The notes beneath the pieces were generated by a model. The model had not been told where the DNA came from. It saw only the letters and a program-made list of their open reading frames with translations, and did not search any database. Positions 15,233 to 22,665 of a stretch of DNA of 22,665 nt are shown piece after piece; positions within the stretch are counted from its first letter, which is position 1, and the number at the start of each line of letters is the position of its first letter. The stretch comes from Beijerinckiaceae bacterium. GTDB lineage: Bacteria; Pseudomonadota; Alphaproteobacteria; Rhizobiales; Beijerinckiaceae. Both the position numbers and the translations under genes were made by a program. The stretch covers positions 1 to 22,665 of the forward strand of contig CANGOK010000016.1 in assembly GCA_947455285.1 (NCBI GenBank), in the 5' to 3' direction.

Positions 15233-16347
15233 GCGATCAGCCCATCCTTTTGGCGGCCGGCGGCACTGGCGGTCATCTCTTTCCTGCGGAATCCCTCGCC
15301 GTGGCCTTGGCGCGTCGCGGCTTTCCTGTTGAGCTTGTCACTGATGACCGCGCCATCCGCTATGGCGGCGCCTTTCCCGCGCGCTCCATTCACACCATTG
15401 ATTCAGCGACGCCGCGCGGTGGTTCGCTCATCGCCAAGGGCCTTGCGGCTCTGACGCTTCTGCGCGGCACGATCAGCGCGCTGTCGTTGTTGCGCCAGTT
15501 GCGGCCCCAATGCGTCGTGGGCTTTGGCGGCTATCCCACCGTGCCGCCGCTTGTCGCTGCGGCGATGCTGCGCATTCCCTCTGTGATCCATGACCAGAAC
15601 GCCGTGCTGGGCAAGGCCAATCGTTTTCTCGCGTCGAGCGTCAACGCCATCGGTTCGGGCTTTCCTACGCTCGGCGGCGTGCCGCAGAGCCTGCGCGGGC
15701 GCGTGACCTGCACCGGAAACCCCGTGCGCCCCATGGTCATCGAAGCCTCGAAGGTTCCTTATCCTGATTTCGCAGACGATCGGTTTCGCCTTCTCGTGAC
15801 GGGCGGTTCGCAGGGCGCGAAAGTCATGTCCGACGTCGTGCCTGCCGCCATCGCCTTGCTTGACGTCTCTCAGCGCGCCCGCCTCGTTGTCGTGCAGCAG
15901 GCCCGCGGCGAAGATGAGATCAGGGTGCGCGAGACCTATCAGGAGCTTGGCGTCAACGCAGAGGTCGCGCCCTTCTTCTCCGATCTGCCCATGCGCATCG
16001 CTGGCGCGCATCTTGTCATCGCGCGCTCCGGCGCCTCCACTGTTTCCGAACTTGCTGTGATCGGACGACCCAGCATTCTCGTGCCATTTCCTTTTGCGCT
16101 CGATCAGGATCAGGCGGCGAACGCCCAGCATCTTGCAGCCACTGGCGCAGCGCAGGTGATCGTGCAGAAGGACTTCACGCCCGAATGGCTGGCCGATCGC
16201 CTCACGCAGGCTTTCGTCGATCATCCGGGCCTTATCAATCAGGCGCAGGCGGCGAAAAGCGCGGGCGCGCCAGACGCCGCAGAACGCCTTGCCGATCTCG
16301 TCCTTGACACCATTCAACGCGCCCGCAAACCGGAGACGGCGGCATGA
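15229..16347 (+). CDS. murG: UDP-GlcNAc:lipid I N-acetylglucosaminyltransferase MurG
   Basis: MurG adds GlcNAc to lipid I on the cytoplasmic face of the membrane, making lipid II. It is a GT-B glycosyltransferase of 372 residues. The glycine-rich N-terminal loop GGTGGH (11-16), VGFGGYPTVPP (97-107) and HDQNAVLGKANR form the lipid-I side. The C-terminal domain has GGSQG (192-196) and the UDP-GlcNAc site ARSGASTVSEL (265-275), followed by PFPFALDQDQAANA. The start overlaps the ftsW stop and the stop overlaps the murC start, both as ATGA. Confidence 0.97.
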   Translation: MSDQPILLAAGGTGGHLFPAESLAVALARRGFPVELVTDDRAIRYGGAFPARSIHTIDSATPRGGSLIAKGLAALTLLRGTISALSLLRQLRPQCVVGFGGYPTVPPLVAAAMLRIPSVIHDQNAVLGKANRFLASSVNAIGSGFPTLGGVPQSLRGRVTCTGNPVRPMVIEASKVPYPDFADDRFRLLVTGGSQGAKVMSDVVPAAIALLDVSQRARLVVVQQARGEDEIRVRETYQELGVNAEVAPFFSDLPMRIAGAHLVIARSGASTVSELAVIGRPSILVPFPFALDQDQAANAQHLAATGAAQVIVQKDFTPEWLADRLTQAFVDHPGLINQAQAAKSAGAPDAAERLADLVLDTIQRARKPETAA

Positions 16348-17753
16348 AACTTCCGCGTGAGCTAGGCCCCATCCATTTCGTCGGCATCGGCGGCATCGGC
16401 ATGTCCGGCATCGCCGAAGTTCTGCTCAATCTCGGTTATGAGGTGCAGGGGTCTGACGCCTCCGACAGCGCCAATGTGAAGCGCCTGCGCGAAAAGGGCG
16501 CGACTGTCTTCATCGGCCATGACGCCGCCAATCTCGGCAAGGCCGCCGTCGTCGTCGTCTCGACCGCCATCCGCCGCGACAATGTCGAGCTTGCGGGCGC
16601 GCGCGAGCGGCGCTTGCCTGTGGTGCGTCGCGCCGAAATGCTCGCCGAACTCATGCGCCTTAAGCAGTGCATCGCCATTGCGGGCACCCATGGCAAGACC
16701 ACGACGACCTCTATGGTCGCGACCCTGCTCGACAAGGGCGGGTTCGATCCCACCGTCATCAATGGCGGCATCATCAACGCCTATGGCACTAACGCACGCC
16801 TTGGCGAAGGCGACTGGATGGTTGTTGAGGCGGATGAAAGCGACGGCACCTTCCTCAAGTTGCCCGCCGATATCGCCATCGTCACCAATATCGACCCCGA
16901 GCATCTCGACCACTTCAAGACCTTCGACGCCGTGAAGGACGCCTTCCGCACATTGGTGGAGAACCTCCCCTTCTATGGCTTTGCGGTCATGTGCCTCGAT
17001 CATCCCACTGTGCAGGAGCTTGTGGGCCGCATCGAGGATCGGCGCGTCATCACCTACGGTGAAAACCCGCAGGCGGATGTTCGTCTGCTCGATGTTGAGC
17101 TGGCGGGCGGCGTGTGTCGCTTCAATGTGCTGATCCGCGACCGCAAGACCTCGCGCGCCACCTATCTGGAAAATGTCGTGCTGCCCATGCCGGGCCATCA
17201 CAACGCCCTCAACGCCACTGCGGCCATTGCGGTGGCCTATGAGCTTGGCATGCCGGTTGAGGCGATCCGCGCGGGGCTTGCGACCTTCGGCGGCGTCAAG
17301 CGCCGGTTCACCCGCACCGGCGACTGGAACGGCGCCATGATCTTCGACGACTATGGCCACCATCCCGTCGAGATCGCCGCCGTCTTGCGCGCCGCGCGCG
17401 CCTCGACGCGCGGGCAGGTCATCGCCGTGGTGCAGCCCCATCGCTACACGCGCCTGCAGGGTCTCTTCGAACAGTTCGCCAGCTGCTTCAATGATGCGGA
17501 CGCCGTCATCGTGGCTGACGTCTATGCGGCAGGCGAAAAGCCTATCGAGGGCGTCGATCGCGCCCATCTCGTCTCCGCCATCAAGGCCCATGGCCATCGC
17601 CACGCGATCGGTCTGGAATCGCCAGAAGCTCTGCCCGCCATCGTGCGCGATCTCGCCCAGCCCGGCGATTATGTCGTCTGCCTCGGCGCCGGCAACATCA
17701 CGCAATGGGCCTATGCGCTGCCTGAACAACTGGCGGCGGGAGGCCAGCGTTGA
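16344..17753 (+). CDS. murC: UDP-MurNAc:L-alanine ligase MurC
   Basis: MurC adds L-alanine to UDP-MurNAc, the first step of stem-peptide assembly. The 469-residue protein starts with the UDP-binding motif HFVGIGGIGMSGIAEVL, followed by the P-loop GTHGKTT (114-120), EADESDG (161-167), NIDPEHLDHF (181-190), and the C-terminal IFDDYGHHP (DDYGHHP at 334-340) and QPHRYTR motifs, all diagnostic of MurC. The start overlaps the murG stop (ATGA), and the stop overlaps the TTG start of murB (TTGA). A long open frame on the opposite strand (16362-17729) is a shadow of this gene. Confidence 0.97.
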   Translation: MKLPRELGPIHFVGIGGIGMSGIAEVLLNLGYEVQGSDASDSANVKRLREKGATVFIGHDAANLGKAAVVVVSTAIRRDNVELAGARERRLPVVRRAEMLAELMRLKQCIAIAGTHGKTTTTSMVATLLDKGGFDPTVINGGIINAYGTNARLGEGDWMVVEADESDGTFLKLPADIAIVTNIDPEHLDHFKTFDAVKDAFRTLVENLPFYGFAVMCLDHPTVQELVGRIEDRRVITYGENPQADVRLLDVELAGGVCRFNVLIRDRKTSRATYLENVVLPMPGHHNALNATAAIAVAYELGMPVEAIRAGLATFGGVKRRFTRTGDWNGAMIFDDYGHHPVEIAAVLRAARASTRGQVIAVVQPHRYTRLQGLFEQFASCFNDADAVIVADVYAAGEKPIEGVDRAHLVSAIKAHGHRHAIGLESPEALPAIVRDLAQPGDYVVCLGAGNITQWAYALPEQLAAGGQR

Positions 17754-18673
17754 GCTTTCCCGACCTAAGCGCTCGTCTTCTGCCCGAAATGCCGGAATTG
17801 CGTGGGCGTCTTGAAGTCAATCAGCCGCTCGCGCCCTATACATGGTTTCGCGTGGGCGGGCCGGCGCAGCTTCTTTTCTCGCCTGCTGATGAAAGCGACC
17901 TCGCCTATTTCCTCGCCCGCTTGCCGCGCGACATTCCGGTCACGGTGATTGGGCTCGGCTCCAACCTCATCGTGCGCGATGGGGGCGTTCCGGGCGTGGT
18001 GATCCGCCTCGGCGGCAAGGGCTTTGGTGAAATCGAAATCCTTCCTGGCCAGCGCCTGCGGGTAGGAACCGCGGTTCCCGACATGAAGGTTGCGCGCGCG
18101 GCGGCGGACGCCGGGCTCGACGGCCTCGCTTTCCTGCGCGGAATTCCCGGCTCCATCGGCGGCGCCCTGCGCATGAACGCTGGCGCCCATGGCGGCGAGA
18201 CGACCGACGTTCTGATCGAGGCGCGGGGCGTTGATCGCTCGGGCGCCATCCGCACCTTCACCCATGACGACATGGGCTTCTCGTACCGCCACAGCGAGGC
18301 GCCCGAAGACGTCATCTTCACCAGCGCCCTGTTTCAGGGCAGGCCCGGCGATCCCGACGCCATCAAGGCCGAGATGGACCGAATCACCACCGCCCGGGAG
18401 GCCTCCCAGCCGATCCGCGAGAAGACCGGCGGCTCCACTTTCGCCAATCCCAAGCCGCAGAGCGCATGGAAGGTCATCGACGCCGCAGGCTGCCGTGGGC
18501 TCGTCATGGGCGATGCGCAGGTGAGCGAGATGCACTGCAACTTTCTCATCAATCGTGGGCAGGCCACCGCCGCCGACATCGAGGGGCTTGGCGAAGAGGT
18601 TCGCCGCCGGGTGCGCGCTGATAGCGGCGTCGAGCTGCGCTGGGAGATCCGGCGCATCGGAATTGCAGGTTAA
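17750..18673 (+). CDS. murB: UDP-N-acetylenolpyruvoylglucosamine reductase MurB
   Basis: MurB is an FAD enzyme that uses NADPH to reduce UDP-GlcNAc-enolpyruvate to UDP-MurNAc. The 307 residues show YTWFRVGGPA, the FAD-binding GLGSNLIVRDGG (68-79), GIPGSIGGALRMNAGAHGGE (131-150), FSYRHSE with Arg180, the active-site serine in GGSTF (Ser229) and the C-terminal glutamate in LRWEIRR (Glu299). This pattern fits the shorter, type II-like MurB. The start is a TTG at 17750 overlapping the murC stop (TTGA), with GGGAGG about 7 nt upstream. The next ATG (17789) has no ribosome-binding site and would trim the N-terminus. Confidence 0.95.
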   Translation: MSFPDLSARLLPEMPELRGRLEVNQPLAPYTWFRVGGPAQLLFSPADESDLAYFLARLPRDIPVTVIGLGSNLIVRDGGVPGVVIRLGGKGFGEIEILPGQRLRVGTAVPDMKVARAAADAGLDGLAFLRGIPGSIGGALRMNAGAHGGETTDVLIEARGVDRSGAIRTFTHDDMGFSYRHSEAPEDVIFTSALFQGRPGDPDAIKAEMDRITTAREASQPIREKTGGSTFANPKPQSAWKVIDAAGCRGLVMGDAQVSEMHCNFLINRGQATAADIEGLGEEVRRRVRADSGVELRWEIRRIGIAG

Positions 18674-18675
18674 TT

Positions 18676-18690
18676 TGGCCCTCTGGGCCG
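18676..18690 (+). other. Short hairpin in the murB-ddl gap
   Basis: GGCCC-TCT-GGGCC (18677-18689), with a flanking T-G wobble, forms a 5-6 bp hairpin immediately after the murB stop. The 32-nt gap is the first non-overlapping junction after murC/murB. No T tract follows, so it should not end transcription. Confidence 0.35.
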
Positions 18691-18705
18691 CTACGGGGCT
18701 GAATC

Positions 18706-19629
18706 ATGACCAAGCATGTCGCCGTTCTCATGGGGGGCTGGTCCTCCGAGCGTGAGGTTTCGCTGCGCTCGGGGGAGGCCTGCGCCAAGGCGCTTGAGGG
18801 CGAGGGCTTCCGCGTCACCCGCGTCGACGTCACCCGCGACATCGGGCGTGTGCTGTCCGATCTGAAGCCGGATGCGGCCTTGAACGCCCTGCACGGGCCT
18901 GCGGGCGAGGATGGCACGATTCAGGGCGTTCTGGAGGTGCTGCGCATCCCCTACACCCATTCAGGCGTGCTCGCCTCGGCGCTCGCCATGAACAAGCAGA
19001 TGGCGAAGACGGTCATGGCTGCGGCCGGAATTCCGGTTCCCGAGGGCAAGGTGGTGCATCGGCTGGAGGCCGCGCGCGCCCATGTCCTGCCGCCCCCCTA
19101 TGTGCTCAAGCCCATCGCGGAAGGCTCTTCCTACGGCGTTTTCATCGTCAAGGAGGGGGATGCGACCCCGCCAGCGGCTCTTGCGGCGGCTGACTGGGCC
19201 TATGGCGACCATCTGCTGGCGGAGCCCTTCGTCGCCGGGCGAGAGCTCACCTGCGCAGTCATGGGAGACCGTGCGCTCGACGTCATCGACATTCGGGCTG
19301 CCGACGGCGGCTGGTACGATTACACCGCGAAATATTCAAAAGGTGGGTCAATTCACATCCTTCCGGCAGAACTTAAAGGAAATATTTACCATCTGGTCCA
19401 AGAGTTGGCTCTCAGGGCGCATAAGGCGCTCGGATGTCGGGGCGTGAGTCGCGCCGACTTCCGGTATGACGATCGACCCGACGGATCCGGGGCGTTGGTG
19501 GTGCTGGAAGTCAATACTCAGCCCGGCATGACCGAGACCTCTCTTGTGCCCGAAATGGCGGCATTTGCCGGGCTTTCGTTTGGTGGGTTGGTTAGATGGA
19601 TGGTGGAAGACGCCTCCTGCGATCGTTGA
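18706..19629 (+). CDS. ddl: D-alanine:D-alanine ligase Ddl
   Basis: Ddl is the ATP-grasp ligase making D-Ala-D-Ala, the substrate of MurF. The 307 residues contain LMGGWSSEREVSL with Glu15, LHGPAGEDG (62-70), VLKPIAEGSSYGV (133-145), the active-site loop WYDYTAKY with Tyr210, and the metal-binding LEVNTQPGMTETS (Asn270 within it). A tyrosine in that loop fits D-Ala-D-Ala rather than D-Ala-D-lactate enzymes. The segment encoding residues about 208-229 (19331-19390) is only about 37% GC, well below its surroundings. The gene follows murB after 32 nt with a GGGG-type ribosome-binding site, and its last 34 bases overlap the chosen ftsQ start. Confidence 0.96.
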   Translation: MTKHVAVLMGGWSSEREVSLRSGEACAKALEGEGFRVTRVDVTRDIGRVLSDLKPDAALNALHGPAGEDGTIQGVLEVLRIPYTHSGVLASALAMNKQMAKTVMAAAGIPVPEGKVVHRLEAARAHVLPPPYVLKPIAEGSSYGVFIVKEGDATPPAALAAADWAYGDHLLAEPFVAGRELTCAVMGDRALDVIDIRAADGGWYDYTAKYSKGGSIHILPAELKGNIYHLVQELALRAHKALGCRGVSRADFRYDDRPDGSGALVVLEVNTQPGMTETSLVPEMAAFAGLSFGGLVRWMVEDASCDR

Positions 19630-20603
19630 AAGGGCCCTTGACCGGGCAGCCTTTCGCGCGCCCGGCTTTCGCCGGCATGCAGGATGACGCGCGCCCCGGC
19701 TCCAGAGGCGCCGCCCTCTCTTCTTATTCCGCTTTCGCTCCGCGCCCGGCGGCAGCCGGCCGCCGCCGCGCCGGCCCCGTTCGTCCCGCCCTTATGGGCC
19801 GCCTTCTACGCGCGCGCGTGACCGGCTTTGCGCTCGCCATGCTCTTTTTGGGCGGCGTCGGCCTCTATGGGGCGGTGCGCGGCGGGCAGTATGACGAATT
19901 CGTCGCCGCCAACGGTTCCCCGGCCGACACGGTCGCCAAAGCGCTGGGGTTTGGTCTCGACGCCATCACCATCGTCGGCTCGCGCGGTCTTTACGAGACT
20001 GAAGTGCTCTCGATGGCCGGGATCAGCGAACGCAATTCTCTGCCCTTCCTCGACATCGCCGAGGTTCGCGACCGCTTGCGCGAAATTCCGCTCATCAAGG
20101 ATGTGAGCGTCCGCAAGCTCTATCCGGATCGGCTGCTGATCGAGATCATCGAGCGCGAGCCTTTCGCCATTTGGCAGAAGGACGGCAAGCTGCTTGTGGT
20201 CGCGACCGATGGGACGCCTATTCAGGAACTGCAGGACCAACGCTTCACCGATCTGCCTTTCGTTGTGGGGCAGGGGGCGAATGCTCGCGTCGGCGAATTC
20301 CTTAAAATTCTCGACAGCGCGGGCGATCTTCGTTCGCGCATTCGGGCGGGCATTCTGGTTGGCGAACGCCGCTGGACCCTGAAGATGACGACGGGCCTTG
20401 ATGTGAAGCTTCCGGAAAATGATCCGGAGGGCGCCATCGCCCGGTTCGCGCGCATCGCGTCAGAATCTCGCCTGCTCGACAAGGATCTCGTTTCCATTGA
20501 CCTGCGTGTGCCCGGGCGTATGTACGCTCGCCTGACCGAGGAGGCCGCCGCCGTGCGGGCCGAGGCTTTCGCGCGCTTCAAGAAGAAGGGCGGGCAGACA
20601 TGA
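19596..20603 (+). CDS. ftsQ: Cell division protein FtsQ
   Basis: FtsQ is a bitopic divisome protein linking cytoplasmic and periplasmic division proteins. The 335 residues comprise a long Arg/Ala/Pro-rich cytoplasmic tail (1-70), a membrane segment (about 75-95), a POTRA domain (about 120-190, with ITIVGSRGLYETEVL and IIEREPFAIWQ), and a C-terminal beta domain containing ERRWTLKM and GLDVKLPE. The order ddl-ftsQ-ftsA supports the call. The start is uncertain. The ATG at 19596 overlaps ddl by 34 nt with only a weak GGTGGG site. A TTG at 19626 would overlap the ddl stop as TTGA, like murC/murB, and remove 10 residues. The stop overlaps the ftsA start as ATGA. Confidence 0.93.
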   Translation: MDGGRRLLRSLKGPLTGQPFARPAFAGMQDDARPGSRGAALSSYSAFAPRPAAAGRRRAGPVRPALMGRLLRARVTGFALAMLFLGGVGLYGAVRGGQYDEFVAANGSPADTVAKALGFGLDAITIVGSRGLYETEVLSMAGISERNSLPFLDIAEVRDRLREIPLIKDVSVRKLYPDRLLIEIIEREPFAIWQKDGKLLVVATDGTPIQELQDQRFTDLPFVVGQGANARVGEFLKILDSAGDLRSRIRAGILVGERRWTLKMTTGLDVKLPENDPEGAIARFARIASESRLLDKDLVSIDLRVPGRMYARLTEEAAAVRAEAFARFKKKGGQT

Positions 20604-21919
20604 CCACACGTTGCTTCACCCCTCGCATGAAGCCGCTCTCGGCGCGCAAGACGACCATCCTTTCGGTTCTCGACGTCGGCACCTCCAAGGTCGCCTGCCT
20701 GATTGCGCGCCTGATGCCGGCCGAGCCTTCGGATATGCTGCGCGGGCGCACCCATCGCTGCCGCATTCTTGGCATCGGCCATCAGCGTTCGCGCGGCATG
20801 AAGGGCGGCGCGGTCGTCGACATGGAGGAGGCGGAGCAGGCGATCCGCCTCGCCGTCGACGCAGCCGAGCGCATGGCTCGCGTGCAGGTCGAAAGCGTCA
20901 TCGTCAATGTGACGGGCGGCCGACTCGGCTCCAATCTTTTCAGCGGCAGCGTCCGTCTTGGCGGCAAGCCCGTGACCGAATACGACACCCAGCGCGTGCT
21001 GGAGGCTGCGGCCGCCAACACGGCCCAGCAGGGCCGCGCCGTGCTGCATTCTCTCCCCAATGGTTTTGCTGTGGACTCGACCACAGGCATCCGCGACCCC
21101 AAGGGCATGATGGGCGACGAGCTGCGCGCCACCATGCACGCCGTTTCCTGCGACGGAGCGGCGGCGCGCAATCTGATGCTGGCCGTCGAGCGCTGCCACC
21201 TGAATGTGGAAGCCATCGTCGCCACCCCCTACGCCTCGAGCCTTTCCGCCCTTGTCGATGACGAGGCCGAGCTGGGTTCGGCGCTGGTTGATTTTGGCGG
21301 CGGCACGACCACGATCGGCGTTTTCGCCAACGGTCGCCTGACCCATGTCGATGGTTTCGCCGTCGGCGGCAACCACGTCACCATGGACATCGCGCGCGGG
21401 CTCACGATCCGCCTCAGCGACGCCGAACGGCTCAAGACTCTTTATGGCGCCTGCATGTCCGCCGCGTCAGATGATCGTGAGACGATCTCGGTGACTGCGG
21501 TGGGCGATGATGGCGATCATGCGCATCATATTCCGAAGTCCCACCTCGTGCGCATCATCAAGCCGCGCGTCGAGGAGATTCTCGAACTCGTGCGCGATCG
21601 CCTGAAGGCGGCGGGCTTTGGTCCGCAGGCGGGCCGCAAGCTCATCCTCACGGGCGGCGCGAGCCAGCTCACGGGCCTGCCGGAAGCGGCGCGCCAGATC
21701 ATTTCTTCGCAGGTCCGCGTCGGGCGTCCGCTCGGCATTCAGGGCCTGCCAGAATCAGCTAAGAACCCTGCTTTCGCCGCAGCGGTCGGATTGCTCGTTT
21801 ACCCGCAGGTTGCGGGCATCGAACATTTCGAACCGCGTCGGCACATGAGCGGCTACGCGGCGACCGGCACGGATGGCTACATCACCCGCGTCGGCCGTTG
21901 GCTGAAGGAAAGCTTTTAA
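20600..21919 (+). CDS. ftsA: Cell division protein FtsA
   Basis: FtsA is the actin-like ATPase that tethers FtsZ filaments to the membrane and recruits later divisome proteins. The 439 residues show the phosphate-1 motif LDVGTSK (24-30), phosphate-2 DFGGGTT (231-237) and the adenosine motif LTGGASQ (350-356). They end in a conserved amphipathic helix, GYITRVGRWLKESF (426-439), the membrane-targeting sequence. The C-terminus and length are typical of alphaproteobacterial FtsA. The start overlaps the ftsQ stop (ATGA). The TAA stop at 21917-21919 is followed by an 85-nt gap before ftsZ. Confidence 0.97.
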   Translation: MTTRCFTPRMKPLSARKTTILSVLDVGTSKVACLIARLMPAEPSDMLRGRTHRCRILGIGHQRSRGMKGGAVVDMEEAEQAIRLAVDAAERMARVQVESVIVNVTGGRLGSNLFSGSVRLGGKPVTEYDTQRVLEAAAANTAQQGRAVLHSLPNGFAVDSTTGIRDPKGMMGDELRATMHAVSCDGAAARNLMLAVERCHLNVEAIVATPYASSLSALVDDEAELGSALVDFGGGTTTIGVFANGRLTHVDGFAVGGNHVTMDIARGLTIRLSDAERLKTLYGACMSAASDDRETISVTAVGDDGDHAHHIPKSHLVRIIKPRVEEILELVRDRLKAAGFGPQAGRKLILTGGASQLTGLPEAARQIISSQVRVGRPLGIQGLPESAKNPAFAAAVGLLVYPQVAGIEHFEPRRHMSGYAATGTDGYITRVGRWLKESF

Positions 21920-21929
21920 CAACCGCCGC

Positions 21930-21955
21930 CGGCGTTGGGCATGAGCCCTGCGCCG
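21930..21955 (+). promoter_or_regulatory. Hairpin between ftsA and ftsZ
   Basis: CGGCG (21930-21934) pairs with CGCCG (21951-21955). After one T-G wobble and one T-T mismatch, GGGC (21937-21940) pairs with GCCC (21945-21948) around an ATGA loop. The stem is about 11 positions long and starts 10 nt after the ftsA stop. No T tract follows. It could act as an mRNA processing or stability element setting FtsZ output relative to FtsA. That role is inferred. Confidence 0.45.
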
Positions 21956-22004
21956 TCGGACATGAACCGTATCCAGTCCTGCGAAAACGTCGAGAGGCCA
22001 GACG

Positions 22005-22665
22005 ATGACGATCAATTTCCAAGCTCCCGAACTCAGGGAACTCAAGCCCCGCATCATGGTGTGCGGCGTTGGCGGCGCAGGTTGCAACGCGGTCAACAAC
22101 ATGATCATGTCCGGCCTGACCGGGGTGGACTTCATCGTCGCCAACACCGACGCTCAGGCGCTCGCCACCTCGCGCGCCGAACGCATCATCCAGATGGGTC
22201 TGCAGGTCACTGAAGGTCTTGGCGCCGGCGCGCAGCCTGAAGTCGGCCGCGCCGCTGCTGAAGAGACCATCGAAGAGATCCGGGATCACCTGATGGGCGC
22301 TCACATGTGCTTCGTCACCGCCGGCATGGGCGGCGGAACTGGCACGGGCGCTGCTCCCGTCATCGCTCGCGTCGCGCGCGAAATGGGCATCCTGACCGTC
22401 GGCGTCGTCACCAAGCCTTTCCACTTCGAGGGCATGCGCAGGATGCGCCTCGCTGAGGCTGGCATCAATGAGCTGACCAAGGCCGTCGATACGCTCATCG
22501 TGATCCCGAACCAGAACCTGTTCCGCATCGCCAATGAGAAGACGACCTTCGCGGACGCCTTCGCCATGGCCGATCAGGTGCTCTACTCGGGCGTCGCCTC
22601 CATCACCGACCTCATGGTCAAGCAGGGCCTCGTCAACCTCGACTTCGCCGACGTCCGCTCGATCA
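22005..22665 (+). CDS. ftsZ: Cell division GTPase FtsZ (3' end outside window)
   Basis: FtsZ is the tubulin-like GTPase that polymerises into the division ring. The first 220 codons are present and the frame remains open at the window edge. The N-terminus MTINFQAPELRELKPRIMV is followed by the nucleotide-binding GGAGCN (23-28), NTDAQAL, GLGAGAQPEVGR (71-82), the tubulin signature GMGGGTGTG (107-115), TKPFHFEG, and VKQGLVNLDFADVRSI at the edge. All active-site elements expected in this part are intact. The ATG at 22005 has a GAGAGG site upstream. The 85-nt gap after ftsA is the longest in the cluster and holds a hairpin. The polymerisation T7 loop is only partly covered, and the C-terminal FtsA-binding tail lies outside. 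Confidence 0.98.
   Translation, partial: MTINFQAPELRELKPRIMVCGVGGAGCNAVNNMIMSGLTGVDFIVANTDAQALATSRAERIIQMGLQVTEGLGAGAQPEVGRAAAEETIEEIRDHLMGAHMCFVTAGMGGGTGTGAAPVIARVAREMGILTVGVVTKPFHFEGMRRMRLAEAGINELTKAVDTLIVIPNQNLFRIANEKTTFADAFAMADQVLYSGVASITDLMVKQGLVNLDFADVRSI

Noticed and set aside
16362..17729. 455-codon open frame on the minus strand
   Set aside because: It lies wholly antisense to murC, whose motifs are unambiguous. Long antisense frames are expected in GC-rich coding DNA, and the translation resembles no family I know.
20222..21376. 384-codon minus-strand frame, and similar ones at 11484-12581 and 12578-13657
   Set aside because: They are antisense to ftsQ/ftsA, mraY and murD/mraY and have no domain signatures or upstream signals.
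21935..21963. Possible ftsZ promoter (TTGGGC with GGACAT) in the ftsA-ftsZ gap
   Set aside because: The -10 match is poor and the -35 falls inside the stem-loop, so the sequence alone does not support a promoter call.

Overview
The window is chromosomal DNA from a GC-rich alphaproteobacterium, most likely of the order Hyphomicrobiales (Rhizobiales). This rests on the gene order, on alphaproteobacterial-looking proteins (the MraZ, FtsZ and FtsA sequences), on TTGAC/CTAT-type promoters and on a type A RNase P RNA. Genus-level placement is not possible by eye. Both ends cut genes: a lytic transglycosylase at the left and ftsZ at the right.

Layout. Bases 1-390 hold the C-terminal part of a soluble lytic transglycosylase with an intrinsic terminator behind it. 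RNase P RNA (rnpB, about 475-871, plus strand) follows with its own promoter. From 937 to 4595 three genes run on the minus strand, in transcription order: an OpgC-type membrane acyltransferase, an exported SGNH/GDSL hydrolase that overlaps it by an ATGA, and the ABC-F translation factor EttA, which ends at a strong terminator facing rnpB. A divergent intergenic region (4596-4951) separates them from the dcw (division and cell wall) cluster, which runs on the plus strand to the window end: mraZ, rsmH, ftsL, ftsI, murE, murF, mraY, murD, ftsW, murG, murC, murB, ddl, ftsQ, ftsA, ftsZ (partial).

How the genes work together. MurB, MurC, MurD, MurE, MurF and Ddl make the UDP-MurNAc-pentapeptide. 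MraY and MurG turn it into lipid II. FtsW and FtsI polymerise and cross-link it at the septum. FtsL and FtsQ belong to the divisome core, and FtsA and FtsZ form the cytoplasmic ring. MraZ is the cluster's transcriptional regulator. Most junctions overlap (ATGA, TTGA or TGATG) or are separated by fewer than 10 nt, so the cluster looks like one translationally coupled operon. The two looser junctions are murB-ddl (32 nt) and ftsA-ftsZ (84-85 nt).

The gene content is well-known biology and I see no mobile element, CRISPR array, tRNA or defence system. The points worth a second look are regulatory or contextual: four 10-bp-spaced MraZ-box repeats overlapping the mraZ promoter, unexplained hairpins in front of ettA, mraZ and ftsZ, a coupled acyltransferase/SGNH-hydrolase pair beside the peptidoglycan cluster, and an AT-rich patch inside ddl.
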